Source of the DNA: Acidobacteriaceae bacterium
Lineage (GTDB): Bacteria; Acidobacteriota; Terriglobia; Terriglobales; Acidobacteriaceae
Length of the DNA: 64,000 bases
Assembly (NCBI GenBank): GCA_003134995.1
Contig: PLDC01000029.1
Location: 124,001 to 188,000, forward strand
Reading direction: 5' to 3'
In this document: positions 1 through 7,657 of the stretch, one piece after another
Layout of the letters: each line of letters starts with the position of its first letter
Numbering within the stretch: position 1 is the stretch's first letter
The notes under the pieces: generated by a model
Told to the model about the DNA's origin: nothing
Seen by the model: the letters and a program-made list of their open reading frames with translations, nothing else
Database searches by the model: none
Program-made: the position numbers and the translations under genes

Positions 1-188
1 TTTACCGCGACTCCAGAGGCTTCGCCGGCAACCGTCCCCTTCGGAAACTTGAAGAAGTTCGGCATGACACGATAAGGAAGTTCGGGAACGGCTTGAAATG
101 CATGAGGCTTAACAGCAGTCTCCTGCGCCACGGCCAGAAGCGGCATGAGCGCAATGCATGCAAGCGCGATTTCAAGCGATGTTTTCAT
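1..188 (-). CDS. Exported NHL-type beta-propeller protein (5' part only)
   Basis: The reading frame runs from an ATG at 188 to the window edge (62 codons). It starts with a signal peptide: MKTS, a hydrophobic stretch, then a likely cleavage after LAVAQ. It continues into a conserved-looking block, LPYRVMPNFFKFPKG, followed by GEASGVAV. That pattern resembles the first blade of NHL-repeat proteins related to peptidyl-alpha-hydroxyglycine lyase, which would act in the periplasm. Only the N-terminus is present, so the family call is an inference from one short motif. It lies 4 bp behind the acyl-CoA dehydrogenase stop on the same strand, so the two are probably cotranscribed. Confidence 0.6.
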   Translation of the reverse strand, partial: MKTSLEIALACIALMPLLAVAQETAVKPHAFQAVPELPYRVMPNFFKFPKGTVAGEASGVAV

Positions 189-192
189 GTTC

Positions 193-1371
193 CTATTTGC
201 CACCCAGCAAGAGTTTGGCGATGGTAGCCAGTTGCATGTTCGACGTGCCCTCGTAGATCTTGCCGATCTTGGCGTCGCGCCAGTATTTCTCGACGGGATA
301 ATCTTTGGTGAAGCCGTAGCCGCCGTAGATTTCGATAGCGAGCGAGGTCACGCGCTCGGCCACCTGCGAGGCGAACAGCTTGGTCATCGCAGCTTCTTTG
401 ACGAAGTTCGCGCCGGCATCTTTCATGCGGGCCGCGTTGTAGACCATGAGGCGGGCGGCTTCGATCTCGGTTGCCATTTGCGCGATCTGGAATTGGATTC
501 CTTGAAACTCTGCGATTGCCTTGCCGAACTGCTTGCGCTCGACGGCGTACTTGGCGGCGAATTCCCAGGCCCCGCGCGCCACGCCTAGCATCTGCGCGCC
601 GATGCCGATGCGGCCTTCGTTCAGAGTTTCGATTGCGATCTTGTAGCCTTTGCCCGGCTCGCCAATCACGTTTTCTTTAGAGACCTTGCAATCTTCGAGA
701 ATCAGTTCGCAGGTGGAAGAGGCGCGAATGCCGAGCTTGTCTTCCTTCTTGCCGACACTGAATCCCGGGAAATCTTTTTCGATGAGGAATGCGGTGATGC
801 CTTTGTATCCTGCAGCGGAGTCGAGAGTGGCGAACAGGACGAAGAGTCCGGCTTCTTTGCCGTTGGTGATCCACAGTTTGCGGCCGTTAAGAACGTAGTC
901 GCTGCCCTTGAGTTCGGCGCGGGTTTGCAGTGCAAAGGCATCGGAGCCGGAGCCAGCTTCGCTCAACGCGTAGGCGCCGCACGTGTCTGTCGCCATCTTC
1001 GGCAGGTAGCGCTTCTTCTGCTCAGCATTGCCCCAGCGCAAGAGCGCATTGTTGACCAGCGTGTTTTGTACATCGACCACTACGCCCGCGGATGCATCGA
1101 CGCGTGACAATTCCTCGACTGCAAGAATCGCTTCGAAGAACTTGGCGCCGCTTCCGCCGTATTGCTCTGGGATTTCGATGCCCATGATTCCAAGCTGGAA
1201 GAATTCTTGGATGAGATCTTTGTTGAAGATCCCTTTCTCGTCCATCTCTTTAACGTGCGGACGGATTCTTTCGTCGGCAAACTGGCGGATGTTGTCGCGG
1301 AAGAGGATTTCGTCTTCGGTGAGCGTGGTCAGCGGCGTTGGAACGGCGGCTTGCAGCGTGGTCTCGGGCAT
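193..1371 (-). CDS. Acyl-CoA dehydrogenase
   Basis: FAD-dependent alpha,beta-dehydrogenation of acyl-CoA thioesters (fatty acid or branched-chain acid beta-oxidation), cytosolic. The protein has the full family length (about 392 aa). Visible signatures are YALSEAGSGSD in the middle domain (about residue 134), the KLGIRAS segment, ERKQFGK in the C-terminal helical domain, and IYEGTSNMQ near the C-terminus, whose Glu is the usual catalytic base of short/branched-chain members. I chose ATG 1371 (MPETTLQ). The in-frame ATG 27 bp further upstream has no Shine-Dalgarno, while GAAGG lies just before 1371. Substrate length cannot be told from sequence. Butyryl-CoA or isovaleryl-CoA dehydrogenase are both possible. 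Confidence 0.93.
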   Translation of the reverse strand: MPETTLQAAVPTPLTTLTEDEILFRDNIRQFADERIRPHVKEMDEKGIFNKDLIQEFFQLGIMGIEIPEQYGGSGAKFFEAILAVEELSRVDASAGVVVDVQNTLVNNALLRWGNAEQKKRYLPKMATDTCGAYALSEAGSGSDAFALQTRAELKGSDYVLNGRKLWITNGKEAGLFVLFATLDSAAGYKGITAFLIEKDFPGFSVGKKEDKLGIRASSTCELILEDCKVSKENVIGEPGKGYKIAIETLNEGRIGIGAQMLGVARGAWEFAAKYAVERKQFGKAIAEFQGIQFQIAQMATEIEAARLMVYNAARMKDAGANFVKEAAMTKLFASQVAERVTSLAIEIYGGYGFTKDYPVEKYWRDAKIGKIYEGTSNMQLATIAKLLLGGK

Positions 1372-1486
1372 ATGAATACCTTCAGCATCGAATGGCAAAC
1401 ATCAAATTCTAGCAGAGTGGAGCGTGAAGGCTGTGTTTTGAAAACCTTAAACACAGAGGACACAGGGGTTCACAGGATAGAAGTCT

Positions 1487-2374
1487 TCAGCCGCGGCGCG
1501 AATGTACCAGCTTTAGCGTGTCCGCCTGCAGAATGCGCTGGATCTGATTGCGCGCGTGCACTGACCACGGGCCCGTCGTATCAAGCTTCACATAAGCTTG
1601 CCAGTGCTTCAGCGCCTTGCGCGGCTCGCGGGTTTTTTCGTAGGCGAGCGCGAGGTTGTAATGCGCGTCGGCGTAGGTGGGGGCGAGTTGGATCGCCATC
1701 TTGTAGGTCTGGATCGCCTCTTGCACGCGTCCAGTCTCGTCGAGAACGTTGCCCAGATCGAAATAGGCCAGCGCATAGCGAGGATCGGCCTGCAGCGCAG
1801 CACGATAGTGTTTCTCCGCCAGAGTGAAATCCTGGCGATTGTAGTGCAAGGTTCCCAGGTTGATGTGCGCGGCCGCGTGCTCCGATTGAAACTCGAGTAC
1901 TTTCTGATATGCAGCCAGCGCTTCGGTCTGCGTGGCCGGATCTTCTTCGAGCGCAATGCCGCGCGCAAACCACATGGCAGCTTCGTTCTCTTGCGACCCC
2001 GGCTCAGGCGTAGGAATCGGCGTGCTGGTGACGACTTTTTCTCTTGACGTGAAGTCCATCACGAACTGTCCCGCGATCGGCTCCAGCAGACGGCCTTCGT
2101 GACGGAACGCGACGCGGCGATTGTTAGTCGATGAAGCTCCGGCATCGAGCAGAGGATTGCCCATGCCCGACGCCTGCTTCTGCATGGCTTCGAGCGATTG
2201 CCTGATCACGGCGGGCCGCACGCGCATGGCGCACAGGTCGCGAACTTTCTTGATCTTGAGAAGGTCGGAAAAAGAATAAGCCGGACAGGCCGCAATCAGC
2301 CCTGCTCGCTCCCAGTTCGCCAACTGGCGCGGCGTGAGGTGCAGTATTCTAAGTAAATCGGCTCGACTGTACAC
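1487..2374 (-). CDS. MerR-like HTH / TPR repeat protein
   Basis: 295 aa. Residues 1-70 look like a MerR-type winged helix (MYSRADLLRILHLTPRQLANWERAGLI, then a wing with SFSDLLKIKKVRDL and a helix that would normally precede the dimerisation coiled coil). The C-terminal half carries three to four TPR units, for example AAAHINLGTLHYNRQDF, ALAYFDLGNVLDETGRV and ADAHYNLALAYEKTREP. A DNA-binding domain fused to TPRs suggests a regulator that senses a protein partner, but no target is known. It ends in a basic tail. The gene stands alone, with a 244-bp spacer to the ABC-F gene upstream that holds a palindromic repeat. Confidence 0.8.
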   Translation of the reverse strand: MYSRADLLRILHLTPRQLANWERAGLIAACPAYSFSDLLKIKKVRDLCAMRVRPAVIRQSLEAMQKQASGMGNPLLDAGASSTNNRRVAFRHEGRLLEPIAGQFVMDFTSREKVVTSTPIPTPEPGSQENEAAMWFARGIALEEDPATQTEALAAYQKVLEFQSEHAAAHINLGTLHYNRQDFTLAEKHYRAALQADPRYALAYFDLGNVLDETGRVQEAIQTYKMAIQLAPTYADAHYNLALAYEKTREPRKALKHWQAYVKLDTTGPWSVHARNQIQRILQADTLKLVHSRRG

Positions 2375-2519
2375 AACGAATAGATGTCTTGCGCGTGGGG
2401 CCGCGCAAGTACGTCCCCGAAGACATTATCCAGAACTTGCGGTGGAAAACGCAACTGCAAACGGCTGTGGAAATCTGTGGAGAACCTGGTTGATTTACAT
2501 GCAACGGAAATGGTGCAAA

Positions 2520-2611
2520 CCAAGATTCCTCGCTTTGCTCGGAATGACAAAGTTTTTAGGACATTCCATGGCCGCCGGATTTGTCATTCCGAGCGAAGCG
2601 AGGAATCTTGG
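2520..2611. repeat. Palindromic dispersed repeat, 32-bp arms
   Basis: Two 32-bp arms (2520-2551 and 2580-2611) are inverted copies with one mismatch, separated by 28 bp. Each arm contains CATTCCGAG and GCGAGGAATCTTGG. The element lies 8 bp beyond the stop of the ABC-F gene, so as RNA it would form a long hairpin that could stabilise the 3' end or aid termination. Related copies lie at 63052-63165 and, more degenerate, near 22384-22430. This is a REP-like intergenic element; no transposase is nearby. Confidence 0.8.
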
Positions 2612-2618
2612 GTTTCGC

Positions 2619-4250
2619 CTACACTACCACTGCTGCCTGATACTCCTCGTACGTGCCTTTGAAGTCGGTGAGTTTGTGATCGCTTTCGAAGTGCCAGATG
2701 CGGGTTGCGACTTCGTCGATCAAATCGTGATCGTGGCTCACCAGGAAGACAGTCCCTTGATAGCGCTGCAAGGAAATGTTCAGCGCATTGATGGCTTCAA
2801 GATCGAGGTGGTTCGTGGGCTCATCGAGCACGAGCACGTTCGGCTTCTGCAGCATCAGCTTGCAGAAGAGCAGCCGGGCTGCTTCGCCGCCGGAAAGAAC
2901 GTTGGTGGATTTCGTCGCTTCATCGCGTTGGAAAAGCATTTGCCCAAGCAGGCCGCGAATTTCCTCGCCGACCGCTGCCGGGTTCCACTGGTGCAGCCAT
3001 TCCAGCACCGTGGTTCCGCCTTCGATCAGGCTGCGATGGTCCTGGGCGAAATATCCAATCGACGCTTCGTGTCCCCAGATCACTTTTCCGGAATCGACGA
3101 AAGGCCCATCGTAGCCGCTGGTCTTGCGCAACTCAGCTTCGGGTGTGGTCGGAGAATTTGCCAGCAGGGAATTCACAAGCGTAGTCTTGCCAGCTCCGTT
3201 GCGGCCCATCAGTGCGATTCTTTCGCCGCGCGTAATGCTGGCGGTGAAGTCGCGAATGACAGTCTTGTCCCCGTAGGCTTTGCTCAGATGCTCGATTTCC
3301 AGAAGGTGCTTGCCCGAAGGCCGCTTCTGCTCGAACTTAATGTAAGGCCGCGCAATGTTCGACTTTGCCAGTTCGGTCACCTGCAACCGCTCCACTTCTT
3401 TGCGCCGCGACTGCACCTGGCTTGACCGCGTGCCGGCGGAGAAGCGCGCGATGAATTCGTTCAACTGCGCAATCTTTTTTTCTCGCTGCGCGTTCTGCGA
3501 TTCAACCTGCGACCTCACCTGGGTTTTGGCAAGAACCATTTCGTCGTACGATCCCGTGTAGGTGATGATGGTCTCGTAATCGATGTCGGCAATGTGCGTG
3601 CAGATGCTGTTGAGAAAATGGCGATCGTGCGATATCGCGATAACGACGCCGTCGTAGACATTCAGAAATCCCTGCAGCCAGTGGATCGAATCCAAGTCGA
3701 GGTTGTTCGTAGGCTCATCGAGCAGCAACGCCTGCGGATGCCCGAACAACGCCTGCGCCAGCAGCACGCGAACTTTCTGCCCGCCCTGCAGTTCGCTCAT
3801 CTTACGCGAATGCACTTCTTCGGGAATATCCAGGCCATCGAGCAAGATCGCCGCGTCGCTTTCGGCGGTGTAACCGTCTTCTTCGCCAACGATCCCTTCA
3901 AGTTCACCCAGCTTCATGCCGTCTTCGTCCGTCATGTCGTGCTTGGCATAAATTCCGTCGCGCTCCTGCATCGCTGCCCACAGGCGTTTGTTGCCCATGA
4001 TGACCGTGTCAATCGCGGTGTAGGCGTCGAAGGCAAACTGATCCTGGCTCAACACTCCGAGCTTGCGCGGACGGACGACCGTTCCTTTTTGCGGCTCGAG
4101 TTCACCGCTCAGCAGCTTCATAAACGTAGATTTGCCCGAGCCGTTGGGTCCGGTGAGGCCGTAGCGCTTGCCCGCCGTAAACGCCACGGAGACTTCATCA
4201 AACAGAATTTTGGCGCCGTAGCGCATGGAAACATTGCTGACTGAAAGCAT
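2619..4250 (-). CDS. ABC-F family ATPase (YbiT-type)
   Basis: Soluble protein with two ABC ATPase domains and no membrane segments, 543 aa. Domain 1 has Walker A GPNGSGKST (34-42), signature LQGGQ (154-158, instead of LSGGQ) and LLLDEPTNNLD (175-185). A charged linker containing repeated QREKK/RRKE follows. Domain 2 has GRNGAGKTT, LSGGEAARLLF and LVLDEPTNHLD. ABC-F proteins of this build act on the ribosome (translation factor or antibiotic protection). The length and linker fit the YbiT group better than Uup or EttA. The start ATG opens directly into MLSVSNVSMRYG, the usual first strand. Confidence 0.9.
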   Translation of the reverse strand: MLSVSNVSMRYGAKILFDEVSVAFTAGKRYGLTGPNGSGKSTFMKLLSGELEPQKGTVVRPRKLGVLSQDQFAFDAYTAIDTVIMGNKRLWAAMQERDGIYAKHDMTDEDGMKLGELEGIVGEEDGYTAESDAAILLDGLDIPEEVHSRKMSELQGGQKVRVLLAQALFGHPQALLLDEPTNNLDLDSIHWLQGFLNVYDGVVIAISHDRHFLNSICTHIADIDYETIITYTGSYDEMVLAKTQVRSQVESQNAQREKKIAQLNEFIARFSAGTRSSQVQSRRKEVERLQVTELAKSNIARPYIKFEQKRPSGKHLLEIEHLSKAYGDKTVIRDFTASITRGERIALMGRNGAGKTTLVNSLLANSPTTPEAELRKTSGYDGPFVDSGKVIWGHEASIGYFAQDHRSLIEGGTTVLEWLHQWNPAAVGEEIRGLLGQMLFQRDEATKSTNVLSGGEAARLLFCKLMLQKPNVLVLDEPTNHLDLEAINALNISLQRYQGTVFLVSHDHDLIDEVATRIWHFESDHKLTDFKGTYEEYQAAVVV

Positions 4251-4375
4251 GATTTCTGATTTCTCTTCTTCGCTTCTTCAGGGAAGCTTCGTCGGAATAC
4301 TGCGGGGAACTGTAGAACAGGACTCATGATGCGAAGGGCGGAATATGCCGAACCGCAACCACGTCCTTTCGAATA

Positions 4376-4403
4376 TTGATTTTACAGTGTTCGGGTTTAT
4401 ATT
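4376..4403 (+). promoter_or_regulatory. Possible sigma-70 promoter
   Basis: TTGATT at 4376-4381 and TATATT at 4398-4403 are separated by 16 bp and lie 27 bp before the start of the membrane-anchored protein at 4430. The position is right for a short leader. The hexamers are good but not perfect, and no transcript evidence is available. Confidence 0.45.
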
Positions 4404-4429
4404 CCAAGCGAAGTGGAGGTAATCGAAAG

Positions 4430-5110
4430 ATGGCAAAACTGACTCTAGTGGGCGGTGGGGGTAGAACTCCGCGCGTAACTGGGCATTGGAAAGGAAAGAT
4501 CGCCATTGTTTTATTGGCCGCGGGTGCACTCTTATATGCGTTTTTGGATATGCGGCTGGTAAAACGAGCGGCGTACGACAATCAGCGGTCTCTCGTATCC
4601 GCGAACTCGCGGCTGGCTAGAGAAGTTCAAGACCTTATCCGAGAGATGAACGATTGGAAAAAACGAGCCCAGGCTGCGGAAAGCACTCCAGCAAAATCGG
4701 CAACAATATCCCGCCGCAAATCGCCAAAATCGATGAGCGAGGATTTTCACGCGCTGGCGGGCGATGTGCTCGACTTCCAAGGCAACCGGCTCAGAGGTGT
4801 ACCCGTTATTATTGTCGGTGGCCAGCCAGACCTCATGCGACAAACCATGGAAGAGTCAAATAGCTACAACCAGCAAGCCATCATGGACTTCCTGAAGCGG
4901 TTCGGTAGTCCCATCGAATCCGTTATGCGACGAGCCAAGCCGTACGGGCTCGATATCTCCCGGCTGCAGAGACACATTATCGACCTAAACAGCATTCAGA
5001 TGATGAGGTTAATAGCGAACGACGTGAACGACCTGGCGGACCAACTAGACCATGGCAATCTTGTCAGTGCCAACGGCGGAGCGCAGAAGGCGCTAAGTCT
5101 CAATCCGTAG
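4430..5110 (+). CDS. Membrane-anchored protein of unknown function
   Basis: 226 aa, not recognised. A Gly-rich N-terminus (MAKLTLVGGGG) is followed by one transmembrane helix (about residues 23-40, AIVLLAAGALLYAFL), then a short coiled-coil-like stretch (SANSRLAREVQDLIREMNDW). The soluble C-terminal domain is rich in Met and Asn. GGAGGT 9 bp upstream supports ATG 4430 over an in-frame ATG at 4376, which coincides with the probable promoter. It is divergent from the ABC-F gene and converges on the toxin gene at 5140. No catalytic motif is visible. Confidence 0.72.
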   Translation: MAKLTLVGGGGRTPRVTGHWKGKIAIVLLAAGALLYAFLDMRLVKRAAYDNQRSLVSANSRLAREVQDLIREMNDWKKRAQAAESTPAKSATISRRKSPKSMSEDFHALAGDVLDFQGNRLRGVPVIIVGGQPDLMRQTMEESNSYNQQAIMDFLKRFGSPIESVMRRAKPYGLDISRLQRHIIDLNSIQMMRLIANDVNDLADQLDHGNLVSANGGAQKALSLNP

Positions 5111-5139
5111 CAGCGCGTCGATCTTCTGCGACGGCCGCT

Positions 5140-5562
5140 TCATGCGCTTGCGTCCCACGGATCGACAAGAGTCGCTGAAAGATCATCAAAGTGCGAAATG
5201 TTGCGCGTCGCCAACGCGGCACGACGGGCCAGAACGATTCCCGCAATCATCGTGTCGCGATCTTCGCGTGGACGGCCTTGCACTTTTCGAGAAGCCATCA
5301 AGGCGCTTGCGTGTTCTGCGGATTCAACATCGAAGGAGGCGATCCGGTGGTCAATCTCCTCTAAGAGAGTCTCGAATCCTTGCGCGTAAACATCGCGCCG
5401 TTTCCCGCTGGGCATGATTTGCAGTCCGAAGCGTATTTCCAACACGGTGACTGAAGTCGTCCAGATCGAAGATCGGGCTTGGCGGTCAAGCCACGCGATT
5501 ACTCTTTCCTCCGGTCTGGGGCGCATCAGTTCGGAGACTACGTTGCTATCGAGAATGATCAT
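5140..5562 (-). CDS. PIN-domain toxin, FitB/VapC-like
   Basis: 140 aa, a full PIN domain. It has the first acidic motif MIILDSNVVSELMRP, the conserved Glu in TTSVTVLEIRFGL, the third acidic site in REDRDTMIAGIVL and the final TRNISHFDD. PIN proteins are Mg-dependent ribonucleases that cleave tRNA or mRNA. The SELMRP start and RFGL motif match the FitB branch. Its start overlaps the antitoxin stop by 4 bp (ATGA), the classic coupled arrangement. Confidence 0.92.
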   Translation of the reverse strand: MIILDSNVVSELMRPRPEERVIAWLDRQARSSIWTTSVTVLEIRFGLQIMPSGKRRDVYAQGFETLLEEIDHRIASFDVESAEHASALMASRKVQGRPREDRDTMIAGIVLARRAALATRNISHFDDLSATLVDPWDASA

Positions 5563-5807
5563 TCCTCAAAGATAGGAGGCTTAATCTCGAAGTGTAATTC
5601 TTCAATCTTGAAATCTGGACCGCCCTTGGGGAAGAGTTTCGCAAGTTCCGTACCTAGTCCGCCTGCGGGAGAGTTTTCTTCCTTATGCACCGCAGCGCGG
5701 AGGATATCGCGGACTTCTTCTTCCATGCTGCGGCCATTGCGCTTGGCGCGGCGTTGCAGGCGCGCTTTTACCCCGTTTTCGATATTCCGCACAACAAGCT
5801 GAGCCAT
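5559..5807 (-). CDS. FitA-like ribbon-helix-helix antitoxin
   Basis: 82 aa. The N-terminus MAQLVVRNIENGVKARLQRR and SMEEEVRDILRAAV is the ribbon-helix-helix fold of FitA/Phd-type antitoxins. The Pro/Phe-rich tail (PDFKIEELHFEIKPP) would wrap the toxin. I start it at ATG 5807; the in-frame ATGs upstream lie within the operator. It should repress its own operon through the inverted repeat at 5825-5857. Confidence 0.85.
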   Translation of the reverse strand: MAQLVVRNIENGVKARLQRRAKRNGRSMEEEVRDILRAAVHKEENSPAGGLGTELAKLFPKGGPDFKIEELHFEIKPPIFEE

Positions 5808-5824
5808 GATTGTTGCCCTAAGCC

Positions 5825-5857
5825 ACGATATCATGATATCACATAGCATGATATCGT
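5825..5857. promoter_or_regulatory. Operator of the FitAB-like module
   Basis: A perfect 11-bp inverted repeat, ACGATATCATG at 5825-5835 and CATGATATCGT at 5847-5857, with an 11-bp spacer that itself extends one arm into the self-complementary GATATCATGATATC. It lies 18 bp before the antitoxin start. Ribbon-helix-helix antitoxins of this family bind such promoter dyads as tetramers, so autoregulation is the expected role. Confidence 0.75.
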
Positions 5858-5864
5858 CCTAGCA

Positions 5865-7256
5865 TTAGTGTCCCCCGCTCAACTCCCTGACAATCGCGCC
5901 CACAAACTGCTTGGCGTCGCCGAAGAGCATCAGCGTGTTGTCGAGGTAGTAGAGAGGATTGTCGATTCCCGCAAAACCAGGACTCATGCCGCGCTTGATC
6001 ACCATTACCGTGTGAGCCTTATCGACATCAAGAATCGGCATGCCGAAGATGGGGCTGGATTGGTCGCTGCGCGCGGCGGGGTTGGTGACGTCGTTCGCTC
6101 CGATCACCAGGGCCACGTCGGTTTGCGGGAAGTCGCCGTTGATCTCATCCATCTCGATGAGACGATCGTAAGGGATGTCGGCCTCGGCCAGCAGAACATT
6201 CATGTGGCCGGGCATGCGTCCTGCGACGGGATGAATGGCGAAGCGAACGTCGATTCCTTTTTTGGTGAGGATGTCATAGAGTTCGCGCACTTTATGCTGC
6301 GCCTGCGCCACCGCCATTCCGTAACCGGGGACGATTACTACTTTATTCGCGGCCGACAAAATCGCGGCCGATTCTTCGGCCGTGGCGCTGTGCACAGGTT
6401 TGGCTTCGGCTCCGCCGGAAGCCGCGGCCTGCACTTGGCCGAAGGCTCCGAATAGTACGTTAGTGAACGACCGGTTCATCGCCTTCGACATGATGACCGA
6501 GAGAATTAATCCAGAAGATCCGTCGAGTGCGCCGGCGATGATCAGCAGCTTATTTTGCAGGACGAAACCCATGGCGGCTGCGGACAGTCCAGCGTAGCCG
6601 TTCAGCAGCGAGATAACAGTCGGCATATCGGCACCGCCGATGGGGATCACGAGCAGAACGCCGAAGACGACCGAAATGCCCAAGATCAGCGGGAACAGAT
6701 AACTTGCTTCCGGGTGCAGCACCAGATAGACCGCGCTGACTACAGCGACGCCGAACAGTAGAAAGTTGACGAGGTTCTGTCCTTTATAAGTGATAGGCCG
6801 CTGCGGGAGGATTTCTTGCAGCTTGCCCGCGGCCATCAGACTTCCGGTAAATGTCAGCCCTCCGAGAATCACTTCCATTGAGAGCACTGACATCATGAAT
6901 CTCGGAACGTTCGGAGTGCGCAGATAAAACTCCGCCGTACCGACCAGTGTGACGCATAAAGCGCCGAAGGCATGGCTGAGCGCAGTCCGCTGCGGCACCG
7001 CGGTCATCTGCACCATGCCGAGCGGAATGCCGATGCCGCTGCCCAGCACCAGGCCGACGGCAATCCACTTGTAGTCGATGATGCCGTGGTGCAGCAACGT
7101 GCCAGCGATGGCCAGCAGCATTCCAATTTCACCCGCCCAAATTCCATGGCGAGCGGTTTTCGGCGAACTCATCCACTTCAGCGAGAAAATAAACAGGGCG
7201 CTGGCGATCAGATAGATCGCTTCAATCACGTACTGGCTTCCGGCGAACTGGTTCAT
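5865..7256 (-). CDS. pntB: NAD(P) transhydrogenase subunit beta
   Basis: 463 aa, full length. The N-terminal two thirds is hydrophobic with about nine membrane helices (domain II). The C-terminal third is the NADP(H)-binding domain III, with VPGYGMAVAQAQHKV, GRMPGHMNVLLAEA, VIGANDVTNPAAR and VIKRGMSPGFAGIDNPLYY. The enzyme couples hydride transfer between NADH and NADP+ to inward proton movement across the cytoplasmic membrane, supplying NADPH. It is last of the three pnt genes, 51 bp behind pntAB. Confidence 0.97.
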   Translation of the reverse strand: MNQFAGSQYVIEAIYLIASALFIFSLKWMSSPKTARHGIWAGEIGMLLAIAGTLLHHGIIDYKWIAVGLVLGSGIGIPLGMVQMTAVPQRTALSHAFGALCVTLVGTAEFYLRTPNVPRFMMSVLSMEVILGGLTFTGSLMAAGKLQEILPQRPITYKGQNLVNFLLFGVAVVSAVYLVLHPEASYLFPLILGISVVFGVLLVIPIGGADMPTVISLLNGYAGLSAAAMGFVLQNKLLIIAGALDGSSGLILSVIMSKAMNRSFTNVLFGAFGQVQAAASGGAEAKPVHSATAEESAAILSAANKVVIVPGYGMAVAQAQHKVRELYDILTKKGIDVRFAIHPVAGRMPGHMNVLLAEADIPYDRLIEMDEINGDFPQTDVALVIGANDVTNPAARSDQSSPIFGMPILDVDKAHTVMVIKRGMSPGFAGIDNPLYYLDNTLMLFGDAKQFVGAIVRELSGGH

Positions 7257-7307
7257 GGTTTACTCAATGACGCTTGTTAATGTCTTGCGCGATCTGATTT
7301 TCGCGAC

Positions 7308-7613
7308 TTACTTGTTCGGACGGCTGCTCTTGAACATCTTCAGCATGCGGTCAGTAATAAAGAATCCACCGACCACATTGCTGGTGGCAGCGACAATGGC
7401 GATTGTGCCCAGCACGGTCGCGAACGTGCTCTTGCGCTCGCCCACCATCACGATCGCTCCGATGACGGCAATGGCGTCGAGCGCATTCGTAAGCGACATC
7501 AGCGGTGTGTGCAGCAGGGGCGAAACGTGGCGGATGACTTCAAAGCCAATGAAGCAGGCCAGCATAAAAATGAATAGCGAATCGATCAGGTTGTCGCCCA
7601 TTGGGATCTCCAA
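7308..7613 (-). CDS. pntAB: NAD(P) transhydrogenase subunit alpha, membrane part
   Basis: 101 aa with three hydrophobic helices (about 8-28, 44-62, 66-92). This is the C-terminal membrane segment of the alpha subunit encoded as a separate gene, as in three-subunit enzymes such as that of Rhodospirillum. Motifs HTPLMSLTNALDAI and SNVVGGFFITDRML are typical. It joins PntB helices to form the proton channel. Confidence 0.95.
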   Translation of the reverse strand: MEIPMGDNLIDSLFIFMLACFIGFEVIRHVSPLLHTPLMSLTNALDAIAVIGAIVMVGERKSTFATVLGTIAIVAATSNVVGGFFITDRMLKMFKSSRPNK

Positions 7614-7614
7614 T

Positions 7615-7638
7615 CAGTTCTCGGTTCTCAGTTCTCAG
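7615..7638. repeat. Degenerate heptamer repeat (3 units)
   Basis: Three tandem 7-bp units CAGTTCT, CGGTTCT, CAGTTCT at 7615-7635, followed by CAG, fill most of the 44-bp spacer between pntAA and pntAB. This is one of several 7-bp degenerate arrays in the window (see 13141, 48431, 54529, 54832, 57781 and 62222). Confidence 0.8.
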
Positions 7639-7657
7639 CAAAAATCACGCGTGAAAA

